A DNA stretch of 64,000 bases from NCBI GenBank assembly GCA_016187385.1, contig JACPJU010000001.1, positions 649,144 to 713,143 on the forward strand, in the 5' to 3' direction. Below are positions 1-7,786 of this stretch, piece by piece. Position numbers and translations under genes: made by a program. This DNA is from Candidatus Aenigmatarchaeota archaeon (lineage in GTDB: Archaea; Aenigmatarchaeota; Aenigmatarchaeia; CG10238-14; SCSR01). Positions within the stretch are counted from its first letter, which is position 1. Each line of letters begins with the position of its first letter. The notes under the pieces are model-generated. The model did no database searches and was not told the DNA's origin. It saw only the letters and a program-made list of their open reading frames with translations.

Positions 1-369
1 TCAGTGGTAATTAATGTATCGATTTCGTCCGATACAGTCACAAATACTACACCACTTATCACTACAACTAAAATTGCGGCCACTTCCGCAGGAAATGCAG
101 CTTGTCTGGTAAGAGACCAGTATACGAGCATTCCATTTTATTCAGCACCGAATTCTGGAACAGGTTATGCCAAACATTTAATGCCTGGAATTACAAATTT
201 CTCTACTGCGAAAGCTCAATGTACAGATGTCATATACAATAGTTTGATGACTACATATTGTTCATCCAATTCGAATGCAGCTCAATGGCAGGTTGTTGTA
301 TACGATAATTTCAATGAACACATGGGGTCCGGATGTGCGGAGAGCGGTTGTAGTCTACATTCCTGTTGA
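1..369 (+). CDS. C-terminal part of a Cys-rich, probably exported protein
   Basis: The frame is open from the first base of the window, so this is a 5'-truncated gene; the GTG at base 4 is probably internal. The visible 120 residues are rich in Ser, Thr, Asn and Gly and carry several cysteines, with a Cys-dense tail ending 'GCSLHSC'. This composition fits an extracytoplasmic domain stabilised by disulfides. No family was recognised. A strong stop is followed by about 110 bases of AT-rich spacer before the next gene. Confidence 0.45.
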   Translation, partial: SVVINVSISSDTVTNTTPLITTTKIAATSAGNAACLVRDQYTSIPFYSAPNSGTGYAKHLMPGITNFSTAKAQCTDVIYNSLMTTYCSSNSNAAQWQVVVYDNFNEHMGSGCAESGCSLHSC

Positions 370-477
370 ATAATTTGTCAAATTTTTATTGCTGAGAAAT
401 TCTCTTACTTATAAAAATCTCCTTGAAAGATAATGAAAAACAGTAAATCTTCTATAAATTAGAAATCCCATAATAAA

Positions 478-852
478 ATGACTAGAATGAAACTACGAAA
501 CAAAGGTCAACTCTTTTCAAAATTAACACTATGGCTAGCTATTGTTTCTTATTTATTTGCATTTTGGTTTATTATTATCCTTATATTTGTCACCATAATT
601 TTTGAATTGTTTCCTATACCAAAGCATGTTGGTGTAAAATTAGATTCCGTTTTTAGTATTCTTAGTTTGGTAGATTACATCACTTATCGCATTTCGTTTA
701 TTTCTGCATTATCTAGTATAGTAATTGGATTTTACAATATTCTCTTAAACAAGTCAAAAGATAGTCGTACCTTATGGGGGTTATTCCTCTCAATATCATT
801 CTTCTTGATTTATTTGACATTAAAATGGGCAGGTACATTCTTTCCTGATTGA
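478..852 (+). CDS. Small integral membrane protein, unknown
   Basis: A 124-residue protein with a basic N terminus (MTRMKLRNK) and about three hydrophobic segments near residues 15-45, 65-85 and 97-117. That predicts a small polytopic membrane protein with few soluble residues. No catalytic motif or known family was recognised. It converges on scpA, the two stop codons being directly adjacent. A second ATG at 487 is an alternative start. Confidence 0.5.
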   Translation: MTRMKLRNKGQLFSKLTLWLAIVSYLFAFWFIIILIFVTIIFELFPIPKHVGVKLDSVFSILSLVDYITYRISFISALSSIVIGFYNILLNKSKDSRTLWGLFLSISFFLIYLTLKWAGTFFPD

Positions 853-1590
853 TTAAGATTTCTCAACTGAATTTTCTTTCTTGCTTATCATAATTTCTTT
901 GAAAAAATCCTCCTGTTCACCGACAACCTTCCCGTCTGATTCCAAATGTAGTAAAGGAACAAAATGTTCTATAACATTGTCTTTCTTCCACTCTTTGACT
1001 ATGTCCTTGAATTCGACTTTATCCTTGTGAAGCTTGTGCATCAGTTCATCTATTTCTTTCAACATCTTTTCCGTTCTTATCGTCATATCTTCCTCTGTTA
1101 CAGTTATGATATTCAATTGCCTTCTTGCCACCTTTACTCTCTCTTCTTTCCTCTCCCTCACTGCAAGAGCTTTCCTCAACGCGACAATCAATTCCTCCAG
1201 AGTCACTTGTCTTTTGGGTGTTCTCCTCACAGGATAGCCTAGTTGCACAAGATTAGGATCTATTCCCAACTCTGCGAAAGGCTTGTCTTCCTTCAGCATC
1301 TCTTCGACAGATTCTTCCTCTTCTTCGAATATGGACAAGTAATCGGCTTTCAATCTCAATAGAATAGCTGCGACAAAAACGACTTTCGCGGGAATCCTGA
1401 AATCCAAGTCTTCAACATTCTTTACAAATTTGATAAAGCTTTCTGTGAGCTTGACAAGATTTACATCCCACGGATTCAGCTGTTCCAAGCCTACGATATA
1501 ATAAATTACATCTTCCCAGTTTTCCTTTTCGATTATCGTTCTGAGAATATTTTCTTCTTCTGATGGTTTTTGAAGTTGTTTCTCGGTCAT
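853..1590 (-). CDS. scpA: Segregation and condensation protein A
   Basis: ScpA is the kleisin that bridges the two heads of the SMC dimer. The 245-residue product has the family N-terminal block ('EQLNPWDVNLVKL', then 'AAILLRLKADYL' around residues 35-85), a charged Glu/Lys middle linker and a C-terminal winged-helix-like region. It is the last gene of smc-MBL-scpA; its ATG overlaps the MBL stop by four bases (ATGA), implying translational coupling. The neighbouring smc gene supports the call. No ScpB is present in this window. Confidence 0.88.
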   Translation of the reverse strand: MTEKQLQKPSEEENILRTIIEKENWEDVIYYIVGLEQLNPWDVNLVKLTESFIKFVKNVEDLDFRIPAKVVFVAAILLRLKADYLSIFEEEEESVEEMLKEDKPFAELGIDPNLVQLGYPVRRTPKRQVTLEELIVALRKALAVRERKEERVKVARRQLNIITVTEEDMTIRTEKMLKEIDELMHKLHKDKVEFKDIVKEWKKDNVIEHFVPLLHLESDGKVVGEQEDFFKEIMISKKENSVEKS

Positions 1591-2156
1591 TTATTCACCT
1601 TGAACATCTTACCATGCCCAGGAACAATGTAATCTGCGAGTTCTAGAATCTTTTTCCTGCTTTTTAAATGAGACTCCCAATCATGACTCCACGGTTTTGA
1701 TAATTCTGTTTCTTCATTATCGTTTTCATTTTCGAAACAATCACCAGATACCACTACTATGCCTTCTAGAATTTTTACAATCACACTTATGTCATATGCC
1801 GTATGCCCAGGGGTTTTAATTACTTCGATCTCGTCATTTATTTTGTAGTTATACTCAAAAAATTCAAATTCATCTCTGTAATTCACATCTCCAAAAGAAA
1901 TGATTTTTGCACTAGGAAACATCCCAACATTTCCAATATGATCCGGATGTCCATGTGTGTAAACTACAATGTCTATGTCCTCGTGGGTTAGACCCTCTTC
2001 TTTTAACTTGGCAATTATTTTTTCGGCATCGCCTGGAACACCGGTATCTACAAGAACATTTTTCTCGCTTTTAATTAAAGTAATCGTACAATTAGCTCTA
2101 ACTTTTCCATTTTCCTCTTTGGAATATCCTTCAAACAGTATTTTTACTTCAGCCAT
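1587..2156 (-). CDS. Metallo-beta-lactamase fold hydrolase
   Basis: A 189-residue MBL-fold protein with the zinc-binding signature 'THGHPDHIGN' (HxHxDH), the downstream histidine in 'TPGHTA', the Asp of 'SGDCF' and the C-terminal 'VPGHGK'. The substrate is unknown; MBLAC1-like and glyoxalase II-like hydrolases share this layout. I start at the ATG at 2156, which has GTGAG a few bases upstream and leaves a 4-base gap after smc; the ORF-track start at 2180 lies inside smc. Its position between smc and scpA is notable but does not itself show a role in chromosome biology. Confidence 0.85.
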   Translation of the reverse strand: MAEVKILFEGYSKEENGKVRANCTITLIKSEKNVLVDTGVPGDAEKIIAKLKEEGLTHEDIDIVVYTHGHPDHIGNVGMFPSAKIISFGDVNYRDEFEFFEYNYKINDEIEVIKTPGHTAYDISVIVKILEGIVVVSGDCFENENDNEETELSKPWSHDWESHLKSRKKILELADYIVPGHGKMFKVNK

Positions 2157-2160
2157 AATC

Positions 2161-4653
2161 TCACGTCTTTGGCAATTCAAGCGCCATTATCTTGCTTTCC
2201 CCATCTATCATACTTATCCCATAAACTTGGTCAGCGGCTTTGATTGTAGTGTCATTATGCGTGATGATAATAAATTGTGCACTCTTCGAAAATTCTTTTA
2301 TCATGTCCGCAACAATCTTGCTGTTGGCCTTGTCCAATGCGGCATCAATCTCATCCAAAATATAGAAAGGCGATGGCTTGTGTTTCTGTATGGCAAAAAG
2401 AAATGCAAGAGCAGTCAATGATTTCTCGCCGCCTGACATCGCATCCAGATTCAACAGAGTCTTTCCCTTTGGACTTGCTTTTATATCCAATCCGCTTTCT
2501 ATGTTATCCGGATTCTCCAGTTCCAAGCTTGAAGTGCCACTCATCATCTTCACGAAAATATTGTTGAATTCCTTTTTGATTTCGTTCAATGTCCCGTAAA
2601 ATACTTCCTTTCTTCTTTCTTCGATCTTTGCGATCATTTCAAGCACGGCCTTCTTCTCTTCGAGAATCTTTTCATACTTTTCCTTGTAGCCTTCAAATTC
2701 CGTCTTGATTTTTTCAAACTCATCTATAGCTTTCAAATTAACCAATCCGATGGAGGCCAGTTCCTTTTCATTCTTCCTTATGAATTCTTCGAGCGTATGC
2801 AACTTCTCGTCTATGTAATTGACCTGACCATATTGTTCCAGTTCCAGTGTAGCATTCTGCATTTCAGCCTCCAGTCTCGCCTTGTCGATGTTCAGCCTGT
2901 TGATTTCTATCTCAAGATTCAATCTCCTCTCATGCAGTTTCTTTCTTTTTTCTCTCAGCTTGTCGACATCCTGTTCGCTCGCTATCCTTAATTTCTCCAA
3001 GTCTATGAACTGTCTGGTTTCCTCAGAGATACCCATCTTTTTTAACTTCTTCTCAAGTTCCTCGACATCTTCCTTCAGAATTTCTGCCTCTTCCCTCAGC
3101 CTGTTTCTGAGATCAATATAACTGTCAATATCATTTTTCGTGGAAGCTTCGACAAATTTTGGATGCGACTTGACATAATGCCCTCCGATCATCGCACCGC
3201 TTCTCTCCATCAAGTCACCGTCCAATGTAACCATCCTCGCCTTTCCGATACCAACTGCACGTGCCACATCCAGATTATTCACAATCAAAGTGTTGCCAAA
3301 GACAAACTCAACAGCGGTCATGAATTTTGTGTCGTACTTGATAAGCTTGCTGGCAACATTCACCACTCCATTCTTGCTCAGTAATTCATTCTCCCTGAAA
3401 AGCATCGGTCTGATTTTATTCAGCGGAAGAAATGTCGCGCGTCCAATTCTTTCCCTTCTGAGATATTCAATGCAGTAAGACGCAACTCCGTCATCGTCCA
3501 CCACTATGTCATTTAAATGATGTCCTGCGGCAACTTCTATTGCTATCTGGTATTTTTCTGGTATAGAAACCAAACTGGCTACCGTGCCATGAACACCGCG
3601 CAAATTCATTTTCAAAATGCTCTGAACAGCCCGTGGCATTTCTCCTATGAGTTCTGTCCTTTTTGATTCGAAAGCCTGCAGTTTCTCCACCAAGCCGTTT
3701 AGCCTCTCCACTTCTCTGATATTTGAGTCTATTTTATCCTTCTTTATCAGTAGCTGCGAACGCAATTCCGATATTTCCTTCTCAATCTCGATTTTTTTCG
3801 ACATCTCAATTAATTTGCCGGCCACTTGCCTGATTGCGTTTTCTTTTGAGTCAAGTTCGTTTTCTACATTTTCCAATTCACTGTTAAGAGTTGTATTCTG
3901 CTCATTTTTCGCAGTAAGCTTCTCATCCAATTTTTCCATGTCTTCCTTGAACGTCGTGACCCTTTTGTTGGCGAAAGAAGCCTTTAGAATTTTCAATTGC
4001 TGCTGGAGATTCTGGTATCTTATGGCGGCATTCCTTTCGTCTTCCAGCTTCTTGAATATGGAATATCTCTGGCTGATTATTATCTCGGCCTCCTTCAGCT
4101 TCTGGTCGACTGCGTCCATATCCTTTTGCGCCTTCTCCCTCTTGTCGTTGTATTCAGCTATGCCGGAAATCTCGTCTATTATCCCCCTTCTTTCTATAGG
4201 ATTCATTTCAATGATTTCTGTGACATCGCCCTGCAATATTATGTTGTGTCCGTCAGGATGAACCCTGGCAGCAGCAAGAGTCTGGATTATCTTGTCTCGC
4301 GTGACTGTCCTTTCATTGAGCTTGTATACAGTCACGCCTTTCTGGTTCACTTTTCTTACAATCGTCAGTTCGTCTGCGTCAACACCAAAAACTTTCTTCG
4401 AGTTGTCGAATGTCAATGCTACCGATGTGAATTCAGCGCCCCTTTTACTGGTGCCGCCATGAAAAATCAATTCATGAAGTCTGTCGGCACGCATGGATTT
4501 TGCCGATGTCCTTCCCAAAACAAATGCTATGGCGTCGAGTATGTTTGATTTGCCAGAACCATTCGGACCGGCTACAGCGTTCACCCCAGCCAAGAAAGGT
4601 ATAGAGACACGTCTATTGAAGCTCTTGAATCCCTGCATCGACAGCTTAGTAAT
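2161..4653 (-). CDS. smc: Chromosome segregation SMC ATPase (short arms, probable ATT start)
   Basis: SMC ATPase that dimerises through its hinge and compacts DNA with ScpA. It shows an N-terminal head with Walker A 'GPNGSGKSNILDA', a hinge around residues 335-480 with 'GVHGTVASLV', and a C-terminal head with signature 'LDAMSGGEKSLTALAF' and Walker B 'FYILDEIDAALD'. At about 830 residues it is far shorter than the usual 1150-1200 because both coiled coils are only about 150 residues. The ATG at 4638 would begin at 'MQGFKSF' and lose the first strand; in-frame upstream codons give 'ITKLSMQGFKSF', matching the family. Only ATT (4653) or CTG (4656) could start it; a TATA-like sequence about 30 bases upstream fits a leaderless transcript. 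Confidence 0.93.
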   Translation of the reverse strand: MTKLSMQGFKSFNRRVSIPFLAGVNAVAGPNGSGKSNILDAIAFVLGRTSAKSMRADRLHELIFHGGTSKRGAEFTSVALTFDNSKKVFGVDADELTIVRKVNQKGVTVYKLNERTVTRDKIIQTLAAARVHPDGHNIILQGDVTEIIEMNPIERRGIIDEISGIAEYNDKREKAQKDMDAVDQKLKEAEIIISQRYSIFKKLEDERNAAIRYQNLQQQLKILKASFANKRVTTFKEDMEKLDEKLTAKNEQNTTLNSELENVENELDSKENAIRQVAGKLIEMSKKIEIEKEISELRSQLLIKKDKIDSNIREVERLNGLVEKLQAFESKRTELIGEMPRAVQSILKMNLRGVHGTVASLVSIPEKYQIAIEVAAGHHLNDIVVDDDGVASYCIEYLRRERIGRATFLPLNKIRPMLFRENELLSKNGVVNVASKLIKYDTKFMTAVEFVFGNTLIVNNLDVARAVGIGKARMVTLDGDLMERSGAMIGGHYVKSHPKFVEASTKNDIDSYIDLRNRLREEAEILKEDVEELEKKLKKMGISEETRQFIDLEKLRIASEQDVDKLREKRKKLHERRLNLEIEINRLNIDKARLEAEMQNATLELEQYGQVNYIDEKLHTLEEFIRKNEKELASIGLVNLKAIDEFEKIKTEFEGYKEKYEKILEEKKAVLEMIAKIEERRKEVFYGTLNEIKKEFNNIFVKMMSGTSSLELENPDNIESGLDIKASPKGKTLLNLDAMSGGEKSLTALAFLFAIQKHKPSPFYILDEIDAALDKANSKIVADMIKEFSKSAQFIIITHNDTTIKAADQVYGISMIDGESKIMALELPKT

Positions 4654-4719
4654 CAGAGTGTCTGGAATACAATCGACCTATATTATTATTCTCGTTTTAT
4701 TTTATTAGAACTTGATTGG

Positions 4720-5406
4720 CTATTTGCTGTTCGGATGGTTGTTTCTTTCAGACTGCCTTCCTCTCCACACTGGCAGGACGCATAAGAATGACAAGGCGTA
4801 AGTTTCTATCCAGTCATGCCAGAAATTGCTGGGCGAGAATGGAATCCTCGCGATAGTATCTATCCCTATAGCGCCGCCTGATATGAGAAGACTTGTTTGA
4901 GATACAGGATCTTTTATAGATTCGATAAATCCTTTTGTAAGTCCTTCATTTTTGATATGGTAAGCTAACATACCAAGGTATGCGCCAACTTGATCAAACT
5001 GTGCATACGCAGCCGGAACTATAGAACCTGGAAAACTCGAATGAACGTCTACACCCATGCTTCTTAGAAAATAATCCGGCAACCATGATAAAGCGGCTCC
5101 AATTAATTTACCGCCAACATAATAAACGGCAGGACCGCCATTGTTTAAGGATTTTCTCAGATATTTTGGCAACTCTGTTCTGATTGTATAAATTCCCTCC
5201 GATATGCTGTCTCCGCTTCCACTAACAAGTCTTAAACCACCCTCCAGCAAAGGAGTCCTGGGATAACCTGCCAATTCAAAGGTTGTAGCTAGTATACCTC
5301 CAACGGCACCGACAACGGTAAAAGGCAGAATCTCGCCAAAAGATAGTTTTTCGTCGTGATGATGGTATAATTGATGCTTCAACTCATCATAAATTTTATC
5401 CGGCAT
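4720..5406 (-). CDS. Hypothetical protein with hydrophobic segments
   Basis: A 228-residue protein with a His-rich start ('HHHDE') and several Gly/Ala-rich hydrophobic stretches (about residues 24-45, 92-110, 135-150, 170-186, 205-216). It may be membrane-associated; the segments are short and Gly-rich, so an exact topology is not clear. No family was recognised. It is separated from smc by only about 65 bases, which hold the smc promoter, and lies downstream of the DUF357 gene on the same strand. Confidence 0.55.
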   Translation of the reverse strand: MPDKIYDELKHQLYHHHDEKLSFGEILPFTVVGAVGGILATTFELAGYPRTPLLEGGLRLVSGSGDSISEGIYTIRTELPKYLRKSLNNGGPAVYYVGGKLIGAALSWLPDYFLRSMGVDVHSSFPGSIVPAAYAQFDQVGAYLGMLAYHIKNEGLTKGFIESIKDPVSQTSLLISGGAIGIDTIARIPFSPSNFWHDWIETYALSFLCVLPVWRGRQSERNNHPNSK

Positions 5407-5430
5407 ACCCCCATTTGAAGTGCAAAATAT

Positions 5431-5691
5431 TTAAACCGTGAACATATTTTTAAAATCTGGTGGAATTTCAAAAACACCCAAATGCAAACCGGCATCTACA
5501 TAAGCCCAGACAATGAAAGCAGATTCCAAAGCCTGTAGATATTGCTTCTTCTTGAAAAATGATTTCGAATCTTGATAGTATGAATTGAGGACGTTTACAA
5601 GGCTTTTCGCTTTTGGGTCTGTCACCTTCAAGTTTTTCATTATCTTCTCTATCCTCTCAATTTCCTTTTCCGCTTCTTTTTCCAATTCCAT
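5431..5691 (-). CDS. DUF357 domain protein
   Basis: An 86-residue helical protein of the archaeal DUF357 family. An N-terminal charged coil ('EKEAEKEIERIEKIMKNL') leads into the diagnostic block 'YYQDSKSFFKKKQYLQALESA' and 'AYVDAGLHLGVFE'. The biochemical role of DUF357 is unknown. Length is normal for the family. It is followed after a short gap by the preceding hypothetical gene and may be co-transcribed with it. Confidence 0.8.
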   Translation of the reverse strand: MELEKEAEKEIERIEKIMKNLKVTDPKAKSLVNVLNSYYQDSKSFFKKKQYLQALESAFIVWAYVDAGLHLGVFEIPPDFKNMFTV

Positions 5692-5777
5692 TTAATCACA
5701 GAAAATTAAATGGAGTCGAATGGGATAGACCGTAGGTTAAATACACCCGATTTCGGCGCAAATATAAATTCATCTAT

Positions 5778-6185
5778 TCACCTCGACAACGGAATGATTC
5801 TTAGGTTCTTCAACTTCCTGAAATCCTTAACATTGTCAGTCAGTACAGCAACATTCAGTTCTGAAGCCTGTTGCCCAATTATCGCGTCATTGATTCTTAA
5901 GTGCTTCGTTCCAGCCAGATTTATCGCATTCCTTGTTACAGTTTCTTCCACAGGAACATACGTGACGTCAGACGAGTCCAGAATTTTCTTCACGCGTGTA
6001 AGGGCATTGTCTTTTCCAAGCATCTTGCTCAATTGATGAAAGACTTCCGACACAATTACAATGTTAGTCAGTATCCCATCTTGCCTTACCTCTTCAATCT
6101 TTTTTTCAGCGGTAGAATGTTCTGGGACATTCTCTATATTCAGAAAAATCCATATGTTGGAATCTACGACTATCAAAACTACCAC
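5778..6185 (-). CDS. vapC: VapC-type PIN-domain toxin
   Basis: PIN-domain ribonuclease, the toxin of a type II toxin-antitoxin pair. The acidic metal-binding residues are in place: Asp in 'VVDSNIW', Glu in 'VSEVFHQL', Asp in 'RINDAIIG' and Asp in 'LTDNVKDF'. At 135 residues it has the usual length. The GTG start overlaps the end of the upstream antitoxin by seven bases, the standard vapBC arrangement. The RNA target cannot be read from sequence. Confidence 0.88.
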   Translation of the reverse strand: MVVLIVVDSNIWIFLNIENVPEHSTAEKKIEEVRQDGILTNIVIVSEVFHQLSKMLGKDNALTRVKKILDSSDVTYVPVEETVTRNAINLAGTKHLRINDAIIGQQASELNVAVLTDNVKDFRKLKNLRIIPLSR

Positions 6186-6433
6186 ATCTCGTCTTCTATA
6201 TTATTGAGATCCAAGGCTTTCAGTTTTTTGGGATTCACGTGTGCCGGATTGTTCAAGAGCCATGTCAAGGAATCCCCCCTTCTCTTATCAGCACCTTTGT
6301 GCAAAGGCATGATTACAATGGAATCCTTCTTTAGCTTAACATTTACTGGCATTCGAGGCAACAATCGCATAGATTTCCTCGCCTCTTTAGGAATAGTCAC
6401 CCTCCACTTTTCATCGATTGTTCCAACCGGCAT
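6179..6433 (-). CDS. vapB: VapB antitoxin, AbrB/SpoVT type
   Basis: An 84-residue protein starting 'MPVGTIDEKWRVTIPKEARK', the swapped-hairpin AbrB DNA-binding fold, followed by a C-terminal tail that should bind and neutralise VapC. I prefer the ATG at 6433 over the TTG at 6445. The antitoxin precedes and overlaps vapC. Upstream there is a TATA-like CTTTAAATAC and, behind it at 6490-6505, a near-palindrome (GTGGGACATGTCCTAC) that may be an operator, since such antitoxins commonly repress their own promoter. Confidence 0.85.
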   Translation of the reverse strand: MPVGTIDEKWRVTIPKEARKSMRLLPRMPVNVKLKKDSIVIMPLHKGADKRRGDSLTWLLNNPAHVNPKKLKALDLNNIEDEMW

Positions 6434-6489
6434 ACAACCACACAATGAATTTAGACGTCCTTGTATTTAAAGACTACGCCCACGTTTTA

Positions 6490-6505
6490 GTGGGACATGT
6501 CCTAC
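6490..6505. promoter_or_regulatory. Near-palindrome upstream of vapBC
   Basis: GTGGGACATGTCCTAC has 7 of 8 base pairs matched around a perfect GGACATGTCC core. It lies just upstream of the vapB TATA box and downstream of tRNA-Arg. It resembles in length and core the TGTCCC...GGGACA palindromes found 250 bases away. Operator function is inferred. Confidence 0.4.
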
Positions 6506-6543
6506 CTAAAAATAAAAGCGGACCTTGCACATTATGCATGTAA

Positions 6544-6632
6544 TGGACCCGGAGGGACTCGAACCCTCTTTGAGGGATTATCCTAACTCAAGGTCCGAAG
6601 CCTAGCCGGATATCCGATTTCCACACGGGTCC
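6544..6632 (-). tRNA. tRNA-Arg (UCG) with about 15 extra bases in the variable region
   Basis: Acceptor GGACCCG/CGGGTCC, D arm TGGA/TCCG with GG in the loop, anticodon arm CTAGG-CTTCGGA-CCTTG giving anticodon TCG, and T arm GAGGG-TTCGAGT-CCCTC. A20, C35 and discriminator A73 match archaeal tRNA-Arg identity. The segment between anticodon arm and T arm is 20 bases rather than 5, which is unlike a class I tRNA-Arg; the surplus of about 15 bases folds as TTGAG...CTCAA with an inner GGA...TCC and may be a non-canonical intron. CCA is not encoded. A TATA box (TTATATAA) lies about 15 bases upstream. Confidence 0.82.
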
Positions 6633-6685
6633 GTTAATATTTATATAAGCAAAGAAGTTAAAGCCGATGCATAGTTCTCAAAATT

Positions 6686-6768
6686 TGTCGTATGTACGAC
6701 ACCAATGTAACACGTGTTAATACAAGTCGGATATAAACATTTTGCATAACAATGTCCCATATGGGACA
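6686..6768. promoter_or_regulatory. Cluster of three 16-bp palindromes between tRNA-Arg and rpoL
   Basis: TGTCGTATGTACGACA (6686-6701, 7-bp arms), TGTAACACGTGTTAAT (6706-6721, inner 12 bp perfect) and TGTCCCATATGGGACA (6753-6768, perfect, 18 bp with flanks) lie in the 244-base spacer between divergent tRNA-Arg and rpoL. The first two have centres exactly 20 bp apart, about two helical turns. They share length and TGT...ACA ends but not interior sequence. They look like binding sites for dimeric regulators; no function is shown. Confidence 0.6.
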
Positions 6769-6876
6769 TAATAAGGTTCTTGCTACATAGAACAAAAAAA
6801 CCAATTTATAAAATACTGTCAAATTAATAAACCAAAACTTTAAATCCTATTCGAAACAAAGTTTAAAGGTGAGTCA

Positions 6877-7152
6877 ATGGAGCTAAACAAAGTCGAGGAT
6901 AACGACAAAAGAATGATTGTTGAATTCGAGGACGAGTCGATAGCATTCGCGAATATGGTCAAAGATGTCTTGTGGGAAGACGCGTCGATAAAAGAAGCTG
7001 CTGTAATTAGGGAGCATCCTTATCTTTCCAAGCCGAAAATTCTAGTTGTGACCAGTCGCGGTTCTCCAAAAACAGCTCTTGAAAAGGCTACAGGAAATCT
7101 TCTGGATAAAACAAAAGAATTCAAGGAAGAGTTGAAAGGCGCATTAAAATAA
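6877..7152 (+). CDS. rpoL: DNA-directed RNA polymerase subunit L (Rpo11)
   Basis: Rpo11 pairs with Rpo3 in the assembly platform of archaeal RNA polymerase, equivalent to part of the bacterial alpha dimer. The 91-residue product shows the family core 'EDESIAFANMVKDVLW', 'VIREHPYLSKPKILVVT' and 'SPKTALEKA'. Length is typical. A TATA box (CTTTAAAT) lies about 35 bases upstream and GGTGA precedes the ATG. The spacer upstream carries the palindrome cluster shared with tRNA-Arg. Confidence 0.92.
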   Translation: MELNKVEDNDKRMIVEFEDESIAFANMVKDVLWEDASIKEAAVIREHPYLSKPKILVVTSRGSPKTALEKATGNLLDKTKEFKEELKGALK

Positions 7153-7154
7153 TT

Positions 7155-7703
7155 TCAGCATGTATATTTTCCCTGCTGTTCCAACAATTCATTCTTCATA
7201 TAAACAGGGGCATTAGTTCTGACAGCTATCGCTATCCCGTCGCTAGGCCTAGAATCTAAACTGACTATCTTGTCTCCCTGCTTCAGTACAAGCCTGCCTA
7301 TAAAAGTGTTGTTCTGTATGTCAATAACTTTTACCATTACAACTTCAACATCCAATCCGTCCAACGCATCCTTCATCAAATCATGAGAATTTGGTCTGAA
7401 ATTGAATTTTCCTTCCAACCCATTTGCTATAGATTCTACCTGAGTCAATTCTGTTGATGCGGTCAATTGCCAGCACTGGCTATTCAGTATAACAACGCCT
7501 GTATTTTCCGAAGTCGACACCTGAACATCCATCTTTGTATATCCTTGCGTGGACAGTTCAGAAATCGGCAAAAGCGCAGGTGAAAATTCTATACTCTTCA
7601 AATATGGCTGAAGCACAGCCACCAATGCAACGGCTATAGCAATTATGCTCAATGCCTTGTAAAAAACCAAAGAATCCCTTTTAGCTTTTGCCATGAATTT
7701 CAT
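7155..7703 (-). CDS. Membrane-anchored DUF151 (bifunctional nuclease family) protein
   Basis: A 182-residue protein with one N-terminal membrane helix (about residues 12-35, 'ALSIIAIAVALVAVLQPYL') and a C-terminal DUF151 domain. The domain is shown by 'NTFIGRLVLKQGDKIVSLDSRPSDGIAIAVR' and 'PVYMKNELL'. DUF151 proteins include plant nucleases, but activity in archaea is unproven. The domain would face outward or inward depending on topology, which I cannot fix. The TTG at 7715 is a less likely start. It converges on rpoL with two bases between stops. Confidence 0.8.
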   Translation of the reverse strand: MKFMAKAKRDSLVFYKALSIIAIAVALVAVLQPYLKSIEFSPALLPISELSTQGYTKMDVQVSTSENTGVVILNSQCWQLTASTELTQVESIANGLEGKFNFRPNSHDLMKDALDGLDVEVVMVKVIDIQNNTFIGRLVLKQGDKIVSLDSRPSDGIAIAVRTNAPVYMKNELLEQQGKYTC

Positions 7704-7786
7704 ATTCTTTTCCAACCACTTAAAAGCTTTCCCAAAAACCTTTAAAAATAATATTTATCTGGTGCAAATCACAAATTAAATTTAAT

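Noticed and set aside
3647-4548. Long plus-strand ORFs (204 and 183 aa)
   Set aside because: They are antisense shadows of smc, whose frame is a certain match; the translations are low-complexity Ser/Phe-rich.
6544-6632. Reading the tRNA as class II tRNA-Leu or tRNA-Ser because of its 89-nt length
   Set aside because: No Leu or Ser anticodon fits with a T at position 33; the CTTCGGA loop, A20 and C35 fit tRNA-Arg(UCG) with an insertion.
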